Both the position numbers and the translations under genes were made by a program. This document shows positions 19,545-30,672 of a stretch of DNA of 64,000 bases, one piece after another. Positions within the stretch are counted from its first letter, which is position 1, and each line of letters starts with the position of its first letter. The stretch comes from SAR86 cluster bacterium (GTDB lineage: Bacteria > Pseudomonadota > Gammaproteobacteria > Magnimaribacterales > Magnimaribacteraceae): contig JAKUUM010000002.1 of assembly GCA_022447065.1 (NCBI GenBank), forward strand, positions 1 to 64,000. Direction: 5' to 3'. Under the pieces are notes generated by a model that saw only the letters and a program-made list of their open reading frames with translations, did no database searches and had not been told where the DNA came from.

Positions 19545-20570
19545 ATGACTGAATTAATTAACAAGAGATGGGTTCTCAATAAAAGACCAGTGGGAATGCC
19601 AGAAGATGAGTGCTGGAAATTAGTAGAGCTTCCAGTACCAGAGATCGAAGAAGGAAATATATTAATTAAGACTCTTTATTTGTCCATTGACCCTTATATG
19701 CGAGGGAGAATGAACGATGCCAAGTCTTATGCGGACCCTATTAAGCTAGGTGAAATTATGACGGGGGAAAGCGTGGGTACGGTAATAGAAAGTAAATCTG
19801 ATAATTTTAAGGTAGGAGATTATGTATGCGCTCATCGCGGTTGGCAGAGCTACATAGTTGCCCCTGGAAGTGATAGACAATTATTTAGAGCCGATCCAGA
19901 TATAGTACCTCTTTCCACCTATCTGGGTACCGTCGGAATGCCAGGTAGAACCGCTTATTTTGGTTTACAAAGAGTTGGTAAACCTAAAGCTGGAGAAACG
20001 GTAGTCGTGTCTGCAGCCTCTGGTGCAGTAGGCACAGTCGTGGGTCAATTGGCTAAGATCTTAGGTTGCAGGGCAGTTGGCGTGGCCGGAGGGGAAATGA
20101 AATGCTCTTATGTCACTGAAGAGCTAGGATTTGATGCTTGCGTTGATTACAAAGCAGGTAACTTGGAAGGAGACCTAAAGCAAGCCTGCCCCAATGGGAT
20201 TGACATTTATTTTGAAAATGTAGGCGCTGAAGTGTCTAAAGCGGTGGCCAAGAACTTGAATCCTGGTGCAAGAATTCCTATTTGTGGTTTTATAGCTCAT
20301 TACAATTCAACTAACTTCGAGAATGAGGAAACTCCTTTCCATGTATTCGGAGCTTTGGATCCTGTTCCTGAACATAGATTCTTTGTTGTAACCGAATGGT
20401 TTGAAGAGTGGGAAGAAGCTACCAAGGAACTTTCAAACTGGATAAAAGAAGGAAAGATCAAGTACAGAGAGACAGTGACCGAAGGATTGGAAAATGCTCC
20501 CCAAGCCTTACGAGATGTTCTAACCGGAAAAAACTTTGGGAAACAAGTAGTTAAAGTAGCAGAACAATAA
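19545..20570 (+). CDS. NADP-dependent MDR oxidoreductase, CurA / leukotriene B4 dehydrogenase type
   Basis: A 341-residue zinc-free medium-chain reductase. The N-terminal NKRPVGMPEDECWKLVELPVPEI and the DPYMRGRM motif are the mark of the NADPH-dependent alkenal/one reductase group, to which E. coli CurA belongs. The Rossmann segment AASGAVGTVVGQLAKILG begins near residue 160. These enzymes reduce the C=C bond of alpha,beta-unsaturated ketones or aldehydes. A ribosome binding site (AGAAGGA) precedes the ATG. It ends 5 bases from the convergent crotonase gene. The substrate is not predictable. Confidence 0.93.
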   Translation: MTELINKRWVLNKRPVGMPEDECWKLVELPVPEIEEGNILIKTLYLSIDPYMRGRMNDAKSYADPIKLGEIMTGESVGTVIESKSDNFKVGDYVCAHRGWQSYIVAPGSDRQLFRADPDIVPLSTYLGTVGMPGRTAYFGLQRVGKPKAGETVVVSAASGAVGTVVGQLAKILGCRAVGVAGGEMKCSYVTEELGFDACVDYKAGNLEGDLKQACPNGIDIYFENVGAEVSKAVAKNLNPGARIPICGFIAHYNSTNFENEETPFHVFGALDPVPEHRFFVVTEWFEEWEEATKELSNWIKEGKIKYRETVTEGLENAPQALRDVLTGKNFGKQVVKVAEQ

Positions 20571-20575
20571 CAGAA

Positions 20576-21424
20576 CTACTCTCCAAGCCATTTTAAATTA
20601 GAAATTACATCTATTTCTTCTTCAGAGTTAAGAAGTGATCTCATGGCTCTAGCCGCATCTTTAGAATTCATTGTTTTATTGAAAGCTTCCTGTTCCACTA
20701 ATAGGGCTTCTTCTAAAGGCAAATCCATTCCTCTGTGTATTGCCTTTTTAACTTCTCGTAAAGCTATTGGAGCCCTGTTCGCTAAAACCTGACAATATTC
20801 TTCTAAAGACTCTATAAAAGATTTTTTTGGAAGTATCTTATTGATAACCCCAAAATCAAGGGCCTGAGTGTTTGATATTAACTGTCCATGAAGAATTAAA
20901 TCTAATGCCCTTGAAGATCCAATTAGCCTGGCTAAGCGTTGTGTCCCTCCTCCTCCAGGAAGAATCCCTACACCAGTTTCGGGCAGTCCAATAAAATAAT
21001 CACCTTCTGACATAACTCTTAGATCACAACCCAATGAGAACTCACATCCTCCTCCGGCTGTATTACCATTAATACCAGCAACTACAATGGCATCAAGATC
21101 TCTAATTTTAAGCAACATCTTATGAAATCCATGTAATTCCTTTTTGGAATTTTTTTCACTATCAACAGATTTCTTATCATTCTTACTTATATTGCGTTCA
21201 GCAGTTTCTGCCAGCTCTCCTACTTCGTAGTGCTTTATAAAAACATCCTCACCTGATCCAGTAAATGCTAAAACTCTCAAATCGTTATTAGCCGACAAGG
21301 AATCTAGAAAGTCATGGATTTCTAAGACTCCTTTTGAAGTTAGAGTATGAGTGGGAGGATTTGATAAATAACAGATAATTATTTGTCCTTTATCCTCAAT
21401 TCTTAAGTGACTGTAATCTACCAT
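20576..21424 (-). CDS. Enoyl-CoA hydratase/isomerase (crotonase) family protein
   Basis: A 282-residue crotonase-fold protein. The oxyanion-hole motifs are present ([23 protein letters not shown] near residue 120 and [23 protein letters not shown] near 150), as is the trailing [11 protein letters not shown]. The glutamate in LPETGVG matches a catalytic position of hydratases. A charged insert (about 75-98, SEKNSKKE-type) is unusual. It overlaps sucD by 7 bases and so appears to be the last gene of the sdh-suc transcript. The exact CoA substrate is unknown. Confidence 0.9.
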   Translation of the reverse strand: MVDYSHLRIEDKGQIIICYLSNPPTHTLTSKGVLEIHDFLDSLSANNDLRVLAFTGSGEDVFIKHYEVGELAETAERNISKNDKKSVDSEKNSKKELHGFHKMLLKIRDLDAIVVAGINGNTAGGGCEFSLGCDLRVMSEGDYFIGLPETGVGILPGGGGTQRLARLIGSSRALDLILHGQLISNTQALDFGVINKILPKKSFIESLEEYCQVLANRAPIALREVKKAIHRGMDLPLEEALLVEQEAFNKTMNSKDAARAMRSLLNSEEEIDVISNLKWLGE

Positions 21425-22290
21425 CCTGTTATCTCCCCAATCCCTTTGCCTATATCTGCGGGACTTCTTACTGTGTGAACTCCGGCCGCTTCCAAGGCTT
21501 TAAATTTTTCTTCAGCCGTCCCTTTTCCTCCGGCAATTATTGCCCCTGCATGACCCATTCTTTTGTCTGGAGGAGCCGTTACACCGGCAATATAAGAAAC
21601 TACTGGCTTGGACACATTACTCTGAATAAATTCTGCTGCCATTTCTTCAGCAGTTCCCCCTATTTCCCCGACCATAACAATGGCTTCAGTTTCTGAATCT
21701 TCTTCAAAAAGGGTAAGTATGTCTATAAAGCTTGATCCTGGTATGGGGTCTCCTCCGATTCCAACGCAACTACTTTGACCAAACCCTAAATCGCTTGTCT
21801 GTTTAACAGCCTCGTAAGTTAAAGTTCCCGATCTTGATATAACTCCAACCTTTCCAGGTAAATGTATATTTCCCGGCATAATTCCCATTTTACTCTCTCC
21901 AGGTGTAATAACGCCTGGACAATTGGGACCAATTAACCTGACTCCTAAATTATCGCATCTCATCTTAACTTCCAGCATATCTAAAATTGGAATTCCTTCA
22001 GTTATGCAAACAATAAGATCTAATCCTGCCTCAGCTGCCTCAAGGATAGCTTCTTTACAAAATCTTGCTGGCACGAATATTAAGGTAGCTGTAGCTCTGG
22101 TTGCACTAACGGCTTCTTTAACATCGTTAAAAACAGGTAAATCTAGATGAATTTGTCCTCCTTTACCTGGAGTCACTCCAGCCACAAGACTTGTGCCATA
22201 ATCGAGACACTGTTCACAGTGTAGGGTAGCTTGAGAACCTGTAAAACCTTGACAGATCACCTTGGTATCTTTGTTTATCAGGATACTCAA
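21418..22290 (-). CDS. sucD: Succinyl-CoA synthetase alpha subunit
   Basis: With SucC it interconverts succinyl-CoA and succinate with formation of ATP or GTP. The 290 residues start [20 protein letters not shown], carry the CoA-binding Rossmann fold, [12 protein letters not shown], and the phospho-histidine loop [10 protein letters not shown] near residue 246. It overlaps sucC by 4 bases and the crotonase by 7. This is the step after the 2-oxoglutarate-oxidising enzyme, whose usual genes (sucAB) are missing from the locus. Confidence 0.99.
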   Translation of the reverse strand: MSILINKDTKVICQGFTGSQATLHCEQCLDYGTSLVAGVTPGKGGQIHLDLPVFNDVKEAVSATRATATLIFVPARFCKEAILEAAEAGLDLIVCITEGIPILDMLEVKMRCDNLGVRLIGPNCPGVITPGESKMGIMPGNIHLPGKVGVISRSGTLTYEAVKQTSDLGFGQSSCVGIGGDPIPGSSFIDILTLFEEDSETEAIVMVGEIGGTAEEMAAEFIQSNVSKPVVSYIAGVTAPPDKRMGHAGAIIAGGKGTAEEKFKALEAAGVHTVRSPADIGKGIGEITGW

Positions 22291-23455
22291 GAATTTTCTC
22301 CTTTGGAGGCTTTTACTACAAATTTAGCTGCTTCTTCTAATCCATTAGCGTTTATGATATTAAGTCCACTTTTGGATAGCTTTTCTGAGCCAAGTTCAGC
22401 TTTATTGCCTTCTAATCGAACAACAACTGGGACATTTACGCCTACCTCTTTAACGGCTTCGATTATTCCATCAGCAATAACATCGCATCGAACAATACCA
22501 CCAAAAATATTAATTAAAACTGCTTGTACGTTTTCATCGGATAAAATTATTTTAAAAGCTTCAGAGACCCTTTCAGGGTCCGCAGCACCACCGACATCAA
22601 GAAAATTAGCTGGTTCACCTCCATGAAGTTTGATGATATCCATAGTTCCCATAGCTAACCCAGCTCCATTAACCATACAGCCGATATTACCTTCTAGAGC
22701 TACATAACTCAGCTTCCACTTGGAAGCAAGGGATTCTCTTTGATCTTCTTGAGAAAGATCATTCATCTCAGCCAGTAACTCTTGCCTGAACAAGGCATTA
22801 GAATCAATATTTATCTTAGCGTCTAAACAAATTAGATTCCCATCAGCGGCTACAACCAAAGGATTTATTTCAAGCAAGGATAAGTCTTTTTCTACAAACA
22901 TTTTCGCTAGTGAGAGATACAACTTTTCAAATTGTTTCTTCTGAGACTCACTCAAACTTAACTGGGAAGCAAGGCTCTCAGCTTCTTGAGATTTGGGTCC
23001 AGCTATAGGGTCTATTGCAATTTGAAATATTTTCTCAGGAGTCTTAGAAGCCACTTCTTCTATATTGACCCCTCCTTCTTGAGAAGCCATGAAAACAAGT
23101 CTTTGAGAAGCTCTATCTATAACAGCTCCGAGGTATAGTTCTTCTGAAATATTTGTGCATTCTTCTACTAAGATTTTGCTAACAGGTTGGCCCGTTTCAT
23201 CGGTTTGATATGTAACTAAGTTTTTCCCAAGCCACTTTTCAGCAAAAGCCTCAGCTTCTTCAACAGTATGCACCAACTTAACTCCACCTGCTTTACCTCT
23301 ACCGCCTGCATGAACCTGAGCTTTTACTACCCAACGATCTCCTTCTAGAGCTTCAATCGCTTTTTTTATATCTAAAGAACTATTCACAGCTACGCCATTA
23401 GAAACTGGTATTCCATATTCTCTAAAAAGCTCTTTAGCTTGGTATTCGTGAAGAT

Positions 23456-23459
<4 letters not shown>
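22287..23459 (-). CDS. sucC: Succinyl-CoA synthetase beta subunit
   Basis: ATP-grasp subunit, 390 residues: [19 protein letters not shown] start, [17 protein letters not shown] near residue 46, [10 protein letters not shown], and the C-terminal [16 protein letters not shown]. The ATG overlaps the terminal TGA of the decayed lpd reading frame, so sucC translation was probably once coupled to lpd. A ribosome binding site (GAAAGAAG) lies inside the lpd remnant, which may explain why that 3' end has been kept. Confidence 0.99.
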
Positions 23460-24662
<1,203 letters not shown>

Positions 24663-24663
<1 letters not shown>

Positions 24664-26456
24664 TAGTATTTCCTCTCTTCTGGTTGAAAAGCTTTTACCA
24701 TGTTTGGTCTAAAATTTACATCCCTTTTTAAGACAGATTTTGTAGATGAAAAATAAATAGAGTGTTTAAGCCAGTTATTATCATCTCTTTCCGGGTAATC
24801 AACTCTCGCATGTGCCCCTCTGCTCTCCCTACGTTCGTTTGCAGTTATCGCTGTAGCTTCAGCTACCTCAAATAAATTTTGCATTTCTAGAGCTTCAACT
24901 CTGGCTGTATTAAAAATAGTTGACTTATCTTCTAAATACATATTTTCTACTTCTTCCCTAGTATTAGCCAAGTCCTTAATTCCTTTTTCCATTAAATCTT
25001 CTCTTCTAAAGACACCAAAATTATTTTGCATATTTTCCTGCATCTCTCGCTTAAGACTAGCTGTTTGTTTTCCTTGCTTTGATGCGTTTAAGTTATTTAA
25101 TCTCTTCAAAGCTCGATTTATATCTTCTTCTGAAGATTTTTTTAAATCCACTCCTTGTTTTAAAGATTCTTCTATATGTTTTCCAGTTGCCCTGCCAAAC
25201 ACAACTAAATCTAGTAATGAATTGCCACCCAGTCTATTGCCTCCATGTACTGAGACACATGCCACTTCCCCTGCTGCATAGAGTCCACTTACAACAGTAT
25301 CCGATCCATTTTTTAATGTTATAACTTGTCCGTTTATATTTGTAGGCACTCCTCCCATCATGTAATGACAAGTAGGAACAACAGGTATAGGTTCAACGGC
25401 AGGATCAACATGAGCAAATGCCTTACATAGCTCCGTTACTCCAGGTAACCTTTGATGTACGACTCCAGGTTCAAGGTGGTCCATTTTCAGCTCGATATGA
25501 TCTCCTTTTGGACCGCAACCTCTTCCTTCTAGAATTTCTAAGGCCATTGACCTGGACACCACATCCCTACTTGCTAAATCTTTTGTGATTGGAGCATACT
25601 GCTCCATAAATCTTTCACCATCTTTATTTATTAAGTAGCCTCCTTCTCCCCTACAACCCTCTGTAACTAATGTACCTACTCCATAAATGCCGGTTGGGTG
25701 AAATTGCCACATCTCAATATCTTGAACGGGCAAACCTGCCCTTAACGCCATTCCTATGCCATCACCAGAATTGATTAAGGCATTGGTTGTAGAAGCATAA
25801 ATTCTTCCTGCACCTCCTGTAGCTAAAACGGTGGCCTTAGATCTAATATAAAAAATTTCTCCTGATTCAATTTCAAAGGCAACTATGCCGGTAATCTCTT
25901 CGTTGGAGTTGACAACAAGATCAATGGCAAACCATTCATTTAGAAAATTTGTTCCTGCCTTTAAGTTGGCTTGATAGAGAGTGTGCAGTAGGCTATGGCC
26001 TGTTCTGTCTGCTGCTGCGCAAGTTCTCGAAGCTTGACCGCCTTTACCATAGTCTTTTGATTGCCCTCCAAAAGGTCTTTGGTAAATTCTACCGTCTTCT
26101 GTTCTGGAGAAAGGAAGTCCCATATGTTCCAGCTCAAAGACAGCCTTAGGGCCCTCATTGCACATGTATTCAATGGCGTCCTGATCGCCTATATAGTCAG
26201 AGCCTTTGACAGTGTCAAACATATGCCACCGCCAATCATCATCAGGGTCATCGCTCTGTATAGCGCATGTAATGCCGCCTTGAGCAGATACTGTGTGGGA
26301 TCTAGTAGGAAAAACTTTAGATATGACTGCTATATTTAATCCTGATTCTGCTAATTGAAGGGAGGCTCTCATACCAGCCCCACCGCCACCAATAATAATG
26401 CTATCGAAGTCCATAGCAGGTAGATCTTTACCATTTATGATTTCGTCAACTTTCAC
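24663..26456 (-). CDS. sdhA: Succinate dehydrogenase flavoprotein subunit
   Basis: Oxidises succinate to fumarate in complex II. The 597 residues contain the FAD-binding [18 protein letters not shown] near residue 23, the [10 protein letters not shown] region with the covalent-FAD His, QFHPTGIYG, the catalytic [10 protein letters not shown] arginine region, and the ending [17 protein letters not shown]. It is downstream of sdhD by 6 bases and overlaps sdhB. Confidence 0.99.
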
Positions 26457-26462
26457 ATTCCA

Positions 26463-26813
26463 TTACCAAATAATTATTAATGACCAAAGAAGAATGGTCC
26501 CTATTATCCCAGCACAAAGGCTTCTGTAAATCTTATAAATAGGATTTCCTAATGAGCCTAATCTGTCTGGAGTTAAATAGTCACTACCTATTGCCCAAGT
26601 ACCTATCCAGGTGTGTACACAAAAAGAAAAAAGAAATAGAGAAGTAAATACTTTCATCAATATATTCTCAAATAATGCATTCCATAAACTGAAAGTGAGT
26701 GGAGAATTCATCGTTATGTAAGCTATTAAAAATAAGAAGTAACCAAGGAGGATTAGCGAGCTTATTCTTATGATTAAGAAGTCTCTAGTTCCAGAACCGA
26801 AAATTCCTTTCAT
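26463..26813 (-). CDS. sdhD: Succinate dehydrogenase membrane anchor subunit D
   Basis: A 116-residue membrane anchor with three hydrophobic helices (about 16-33, 52-72, 91-113). The VHTWIGTWAIGSDYLTPD segment holds the His expected to ligate heme b and the adjacent quinone-site residues. Position between sdhC (1 base gap) and sdhA confirms the identity of this otherwise variable subunit. Confidence 0.94.
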   Translation of the reverse strand: MKGIFGSGTRDFLIIRISSLILLGYFLFLIAYITMNSPLTFSLWNALFENILMKVFTSLFLFSFCVHTWIGTWAIGSDYLTPDRLGSLGNPIYKIYRSLCAGIIGTILLWSLIIIW

Positions 26814-26814
26814 C

Positions 26815-27204
26815 TCAACAAAAGATAAAAATCAAGGTTGTAATAGAAATAAGGACAAACATCACATTGTAAATCCAAGAAATTATAGAGCCTGACTTTA
26901 GTTGTTCTCCTACTCCAAAGAAATCTGTGATTAGCTTTTTTATCCCAATTAGAGAGTGATAAAAAATAGTAATTGATATTAAAAATATTAGTATTTTTAG
27001 GGAAAAATTATTTCTTAAATCACTTAAGAGTTGTACAAACTCTTCTTCCGAAGTTAGAGACCTATTAAGCATCCAAACCAGAACTAAATAAGTTGAAAAT
27101 AATACAAAGCCTGAAACTCTATGCAAAAATGATGAAATGCCTATTATGGGAAGGTTGATTGTTAAAATGTTTAAATATACTGGACGGTTATCTTTTTCTT
27201 TCAT
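26815..27204 (-). CDS. sdhC: Succinate dehydrogenase cytochrome b556 subunit C
   Basis: A 129-residue three-helix membrane subunit and the first gene of sdhCDAB. It has the family start RPVYLNILTINLPIIGISSFLHRVSG (the S..HR.SG quinone-site signature, shown here only in part) and the heme-side FYHSLIGIKKLITDF. In the second motif the second His of the common HxxxGIRH pattern is a Lys. The 68 bases upstream, after the MFS gene, contain an AATTATAAT-like -10 candidate. No citrate synthase gene is adjacent. Confidence 0.94.
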   Translation of the reverse strand: MKEKDNRPVYLNILTINLPIIGISSFLHRVSGFVLFSTYLVLVWMLNRSLTSEEEFVQLLSDLRNNFSLKILIFLISITIFYHSLIGIKKLITDFFGVGEQLKSGSIISWIYNVMFVLISITTLIFIFC

Positions 27205-27272
27205 CAGGTTTAAATGTCAAAGTAGCTCAGGTTGGAAAGCAGCGTAATTATAATTTGGCATTAAAATGAATG

Positions 27273-28463
27273 CTATAAAGTTTTATCAACTAAGTCTCTT
27301 TTATTGATATAGAAAGCTATTAAGAAGACCAAAAGGAATAGGGGGATTGTGGACCAAAAGGGTAGTGCCGGAGATGACTCATACAAAAAACCTGCTATAA
27401 AGGGACCAATAGAAAAGCCCAATCCTGGGCCTATCATAGCTAAACCTACAGCAGCTCCTTGACTTTTTGAGTCGGCATTTAGAGAAGCCGCTGCTGTATA
27501 TCCTGGTGTGCCTAAACCCATCCCAAGCCCAATAATAGCCATACCTAAAATGTAAAAATTGAAATCAACAGCATTGACAGCCACCAAGGTACCTAAAACA
27601 AAGAAGGGAGTTGACCACTGAACAAGTCTTATTGGAGCTACTTTTAACTTCTGAACTATGGTCAACTGGGCAATTACTGAAGTAAGCGCCATACATCCTA
27701 AAGCCACACCCAATTTTTGTTGGGTCATTAATATAGAAAAAGAAAAAGTATCTTGGAGATAGAAAGCTGTAATGGATTGAATTATTGCAAAAGAAGAAAA
27801 TATCAGGACACCGGTAGAAATAAGAAGAACATTTTTTTTGTCAAAATTAAACTTGGAACTTGTAAGATCTCCTTCTTGTTTTTCAAAAGATTCAGGTAAA
27901 TAAAAAAATACAAAACCCAGTGCTAGCAACATTAAAGCTGACATAATCAAGAGAGGTATCAGCCTGCCATAAGGTTCAAATGAAGCTGGGAAAATAGTTG
28001 TATTGGCTAAAAGATAAGCAATAAAAGCAACCAGAACTGGGCCAAGGATTGTTCCTACATTATTTGCTGCTCCAAACTGCCCCATACCGGCAGACCTGTT
28101 CTCTTCGGTAGTAATATCGGCTATTGAAGCTCCTGTTGCTGGTCTCATACCAGCTCCTAAGGCAGAATTAATAACTCTTGCTAACAAAATAAAGAATATA
28201 AGCAGAGTGAAAGTGAAATAACCAATTAGACCTAAATAAGCTATGGAACAAAAAAGAATGGTCGAAACGATATACCCTATGAGACCAATCAAAAGTACAA
28301 ATTTCCTTCCTTTCTTATCACTCAATCTTCCCCAGTAAGGAGTAAAAACGAGAAACATCAAAGCAGAAAAAGAGACTAAAGTCGTAATCAATTTAACGCT
28401 AAAACCTAACTCTCTACCTATAAGTGGCATTGTTTGCCAGTAGACAGATTGACCCATACTCAC
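27273..28463 (-). CDS. Major facilitator superfamily transporter (TetA/MDR type)
   Basis: A transporter of at least 396 residues with about 12 helices. The motif between helices 2 and 3 is GRLSDKKGRKFVLLIGLIG, typical of drug:H+ antiporters (DHA1), and ARVINSALGAGMRPATGASIAD resembles the fourth/fifth-helix region of TetA-like proteins. The ATG at 28463 has no ribosome binding site and cuts the first helix in half. The open frame continues upstream encoding NKRILALLLPTIIFVS to just after the peptidase gene, where AAGGAAAG precedes an ATT at 28523. The true start is therefore uncertain. The substrate is unknown. Confidence 0.88.
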   Translation of the reverse strand: MSMGQSVYWQTMPLIGRELGFSVKLITTLVSFSALMFLVFTPYWGRLSDKKGRKFVLLIGLIGYIVSTILFCSIAYLGLIGYFTFTLLIFFILLARVINSALGAGMRPATGASIADITTEENRSAGMGQFGAANNVGTILGPVLVAFIAYLLANTTIFPASFEPYGRLIPLLIMSALMLLALGFVFFYLPESFEKQEGDLTSSKFNFDKKNVLLISTGVLIFSSFAIIQSITAFYLQDTFSFSILMTQQKLGVALGCMALTSVIAQLTIVQKLKVAPIRLVQWSTPFFVLGTLVAVNAVDFNFYILGMAIIGLGMGLGTPGYTAAASLNADSKSQGAAVGLAMIGPGLGFSIGPFIAGFLYESSPALPFWSTIPLFLLVFLIAFYINKRDLVDKTL

Positions 28464-28518
28464 AAAAATTATTGTGGGTAACAGTAGAGCAAGGATTCTT
28501 TTATTTTTTTCTCTAGAA

Positions 28519-30672
28519 TTAATTAACTTCTTTCCTTGTTTTTTTATCTATTCGCAAAAGAAAAGCATATTCCATCGCAACTTCTTCTAGACTTGCAAAT
28601 CTCCCACTGGCCCCACTATGACCCGCCGAGAGATTCACTTTCATTAATATAGGATCACTTGATTGATTATATTCTCTCAATTTAGCAACATATTTTGCCG
28701 CTTCATAATATTGAACTTGGGAATCCCATAAACCTGCAGTTACTAAAATGTTTGGATAGTTGTAATGACCTATATTGTCGTAGGGAGAGTAATTTAGTAT
28801 GTATTTAAACTCTTCTTCATTTTCTGGATTTCCCCACTCATCATACTCTCCTGTAGTGAGAGGTATTGAAGGATCAGACATGGTGGTTAGAACATCAACA
28901 AAAGGAACATTAGAAATAACTCCATGATAAAGGTTAGGTTCCATATTGATCACTGCTCCAATTAATAGACCACCTGCACTTCCTCCACCAGCATAAATTC
29001 TATCAGGATTAGCATAACCTAAATCCTTCAGACCCTTGGTTACGTCTATAAAATCATAAAAGGTATTTAATTTTTTTAGCATTTTTCCATTTTCATACCA
29101 TTCTCTACCCAATTCTTGACCACCTCTTACATGAATTATTGCAAAAACAAATCCTCTATCAAGAAGGGAAATCCTAGTGGAGCTAAAACCTGCATCTACC
29201 GAGTAACCATAAGAACCATAACCATATACAAAAAGGGGATTTTTACCTTTTCTAAACTTATCTCTCTTATAAACCAGAGAAACAGGAACTAAGGTTCCAT
29301 CTCTAGCTTTTATTTCTATTCTCTCTACTTTATAAACACTGGGAGAAAAAGCTCCTAATACCTCTGCTTGTTTCAAAAGCTTTTTTCTTCCGTTCTCAAG
29401 ACTGTATGAGTAAATACTATCTGGAGTTCTCATACTTGAATATCCAAAATAAAGTTTAGTGCTTTCATACTCTGGATTAGCCGCGAAATAGGCTGCATAG
29501 GTAGGATCATTAAATTTAATCTTTCTTTCTAATTTTCCAGTTTTATCCATTACTTTTAAGTGCCTTAACCCATTTTCCCTTTCTAGTAGAACTATGTTTG
29601 AAGGATAAGCGAGAAAAGATTGCAATAGAACTTCATCTCTATGAGGAATTATTTCTTTCCATTTGAATTTATCTAAGGGTTCTTTTAGATCTGTTTCCAT
29701 TAATCTAAAATTCTTAGCTTTCCAGTTTGTTAAGACTAATAACCTGTCAAGATCATCTTCTACTGAATACAAATGATCCTTTTCTCTAGAAAAAATAACT
29801 TTTGGCCTTTCTTCTGGTTTGGAGGATTCTATAAATAATGTTTCACTGCTGGTAGTACTAGAAATATTTATTTCAATGAATCTCATTGAACGAGAATTTC
29901 CTACTGAAACATTAAAAGTTAAATCTTTCTCCTCATAAACTAGAACATCTTCAGATTGCTGTTCACCAAGCTTATGCCTATAAACCTTAAAAGGTAGAAG
30001 AGTTTCAGAGTCTCTAAGAACGTAAAATAAGTACTTTCCATCTGAAGACCAGGCCAAGTCCCCCGAAGTTCCAGAAATAACATCTTCAAGAAATTTATTT
30101 GAAATAAGATCTTTTATTCTGACTTTATATTGTCTCCTTCCAGAAGTATCTTCAGAAAATGCCATTAAATTTTCTAAAGGAGATATGCTCCAGTTTGCCA
30201 ACTGAAAAAATTCAGAATTCTGAGCAAGTTTATTTACATCCAAGATAATCTCTTCCTTTTTTGATTTAAGTTTCTTACGCATATAAATTGCGTGTTCTTT
30301 TTCAGGTTCATACCTCCTGTAGTATTCAAAGGAACCCATGGGAATTGGTACAGAATCTTCTTTCTTAGGTATTCTCGCTGTTATTTCTTCAAAAAGTTCA
30401 TCTCTTTTATCGAGTCCGGCTTTAAACCAGTTTTCTAGATAGGTGTTTTCAGATTTGAGATGATTTATAACTTCAGATTTTTTTCTGCTGTCATCTCTCA
30501 TCCAATAATAATTATCAATGCGCTCCGTGCCATGAGCTTCGAATTTAACTGGCACTTTCTTTGGGTTTGGTGGGTTTAGTTCTTTCAAGTCTTCTATATA
30601 TACTTCATTGAAGCCAAGAAAAAAAGAGCTGGCTAACAGAAAAAATAAAAGTTTAATGCTCTTGTCTTTCAC
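28519..30672 (-). CDS. ptrB: Prolyl oligopeptidase family serine peptidase, oligopeptidase B-like (S9A)
   Basis: A 717-residue two-domain enzyme: an N-terminal signal-like hydrophobic segment (about 7-20), a beta-propeller (about 100-430) that filters substrates, and a C-terminal alpha/beta hydrolase. The catalytic Ser is in GGGSAGG near residue 562, Asp near 650 (GLWDSQV) and His near 684 (AGHSGASGRF). The YWMRDD and YGYGSYG motifs match oligopeptidase B, which cuts short peptides after basic residues. The probable export signal is unusual for OpdB, which is normally cytoplasmic. It shares one base with the der stop region. Confidence 0.92.
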   Translation of the reverse strand: MKDKSIKLLFFLLASSFFLGFNEVYIEDLKELNPPNPKKVPVKFEAHGTERIDNYYWMRDDSRKKSEVINHLKSENTYLENWFKAGLDKRDELFEEITARIPKKEDSVPIPMGSFEYYRRYEPEKEHAIYMRKKLKSKKEEIILDVNKLAQNSEFFQLANWSISPLENLMAFSEDTSGRRQYKVRIKDLISNKFLEDVISGTSGDLAWSSDGKYLFYVLRDSETLLPFKVYRHKLGEQQSEDVLVYEEKDLTFNVSVGNSRSMRFIEINISSTTSSETLFIESSKPEERPKVIFSREKDHLYSVEDDLDRLLVLTNWKAKNFRLMETDLKEPLDKFKWKEIIPHRDEVLLQSFLAYPSNIVLLERENGLRHLKVMDKTGKLERKIKFNDPTYAAYFAANPEYESTKLYFGYSSMRTPDSIYSYSLENGRKKLLKQAEVLGAFSPSVYKVERIEIKARDGTLVPVSLVYKRDKFRKGKNPLFVYGYGSYGYSVDAGFSSTRISLLDRGFVFAIIHVRGGQELGREWYENGKMLKKLNTFYDFIDVTKGLKDLGYANPDRIYAGGGSAGGLLIGAVINMEPNLYHGVISNVPFVDVLTTMSDPSIPLTTGEYDEWGNPENEEEFKYILNYSPYDNIGHYNYPNILVTAGLWDSQVQYYEAAKYVAKLREYNQSSDPILMKVNLSAGHSGASGRFASLEEVAMEYAFLLRIDKKTRKEVN

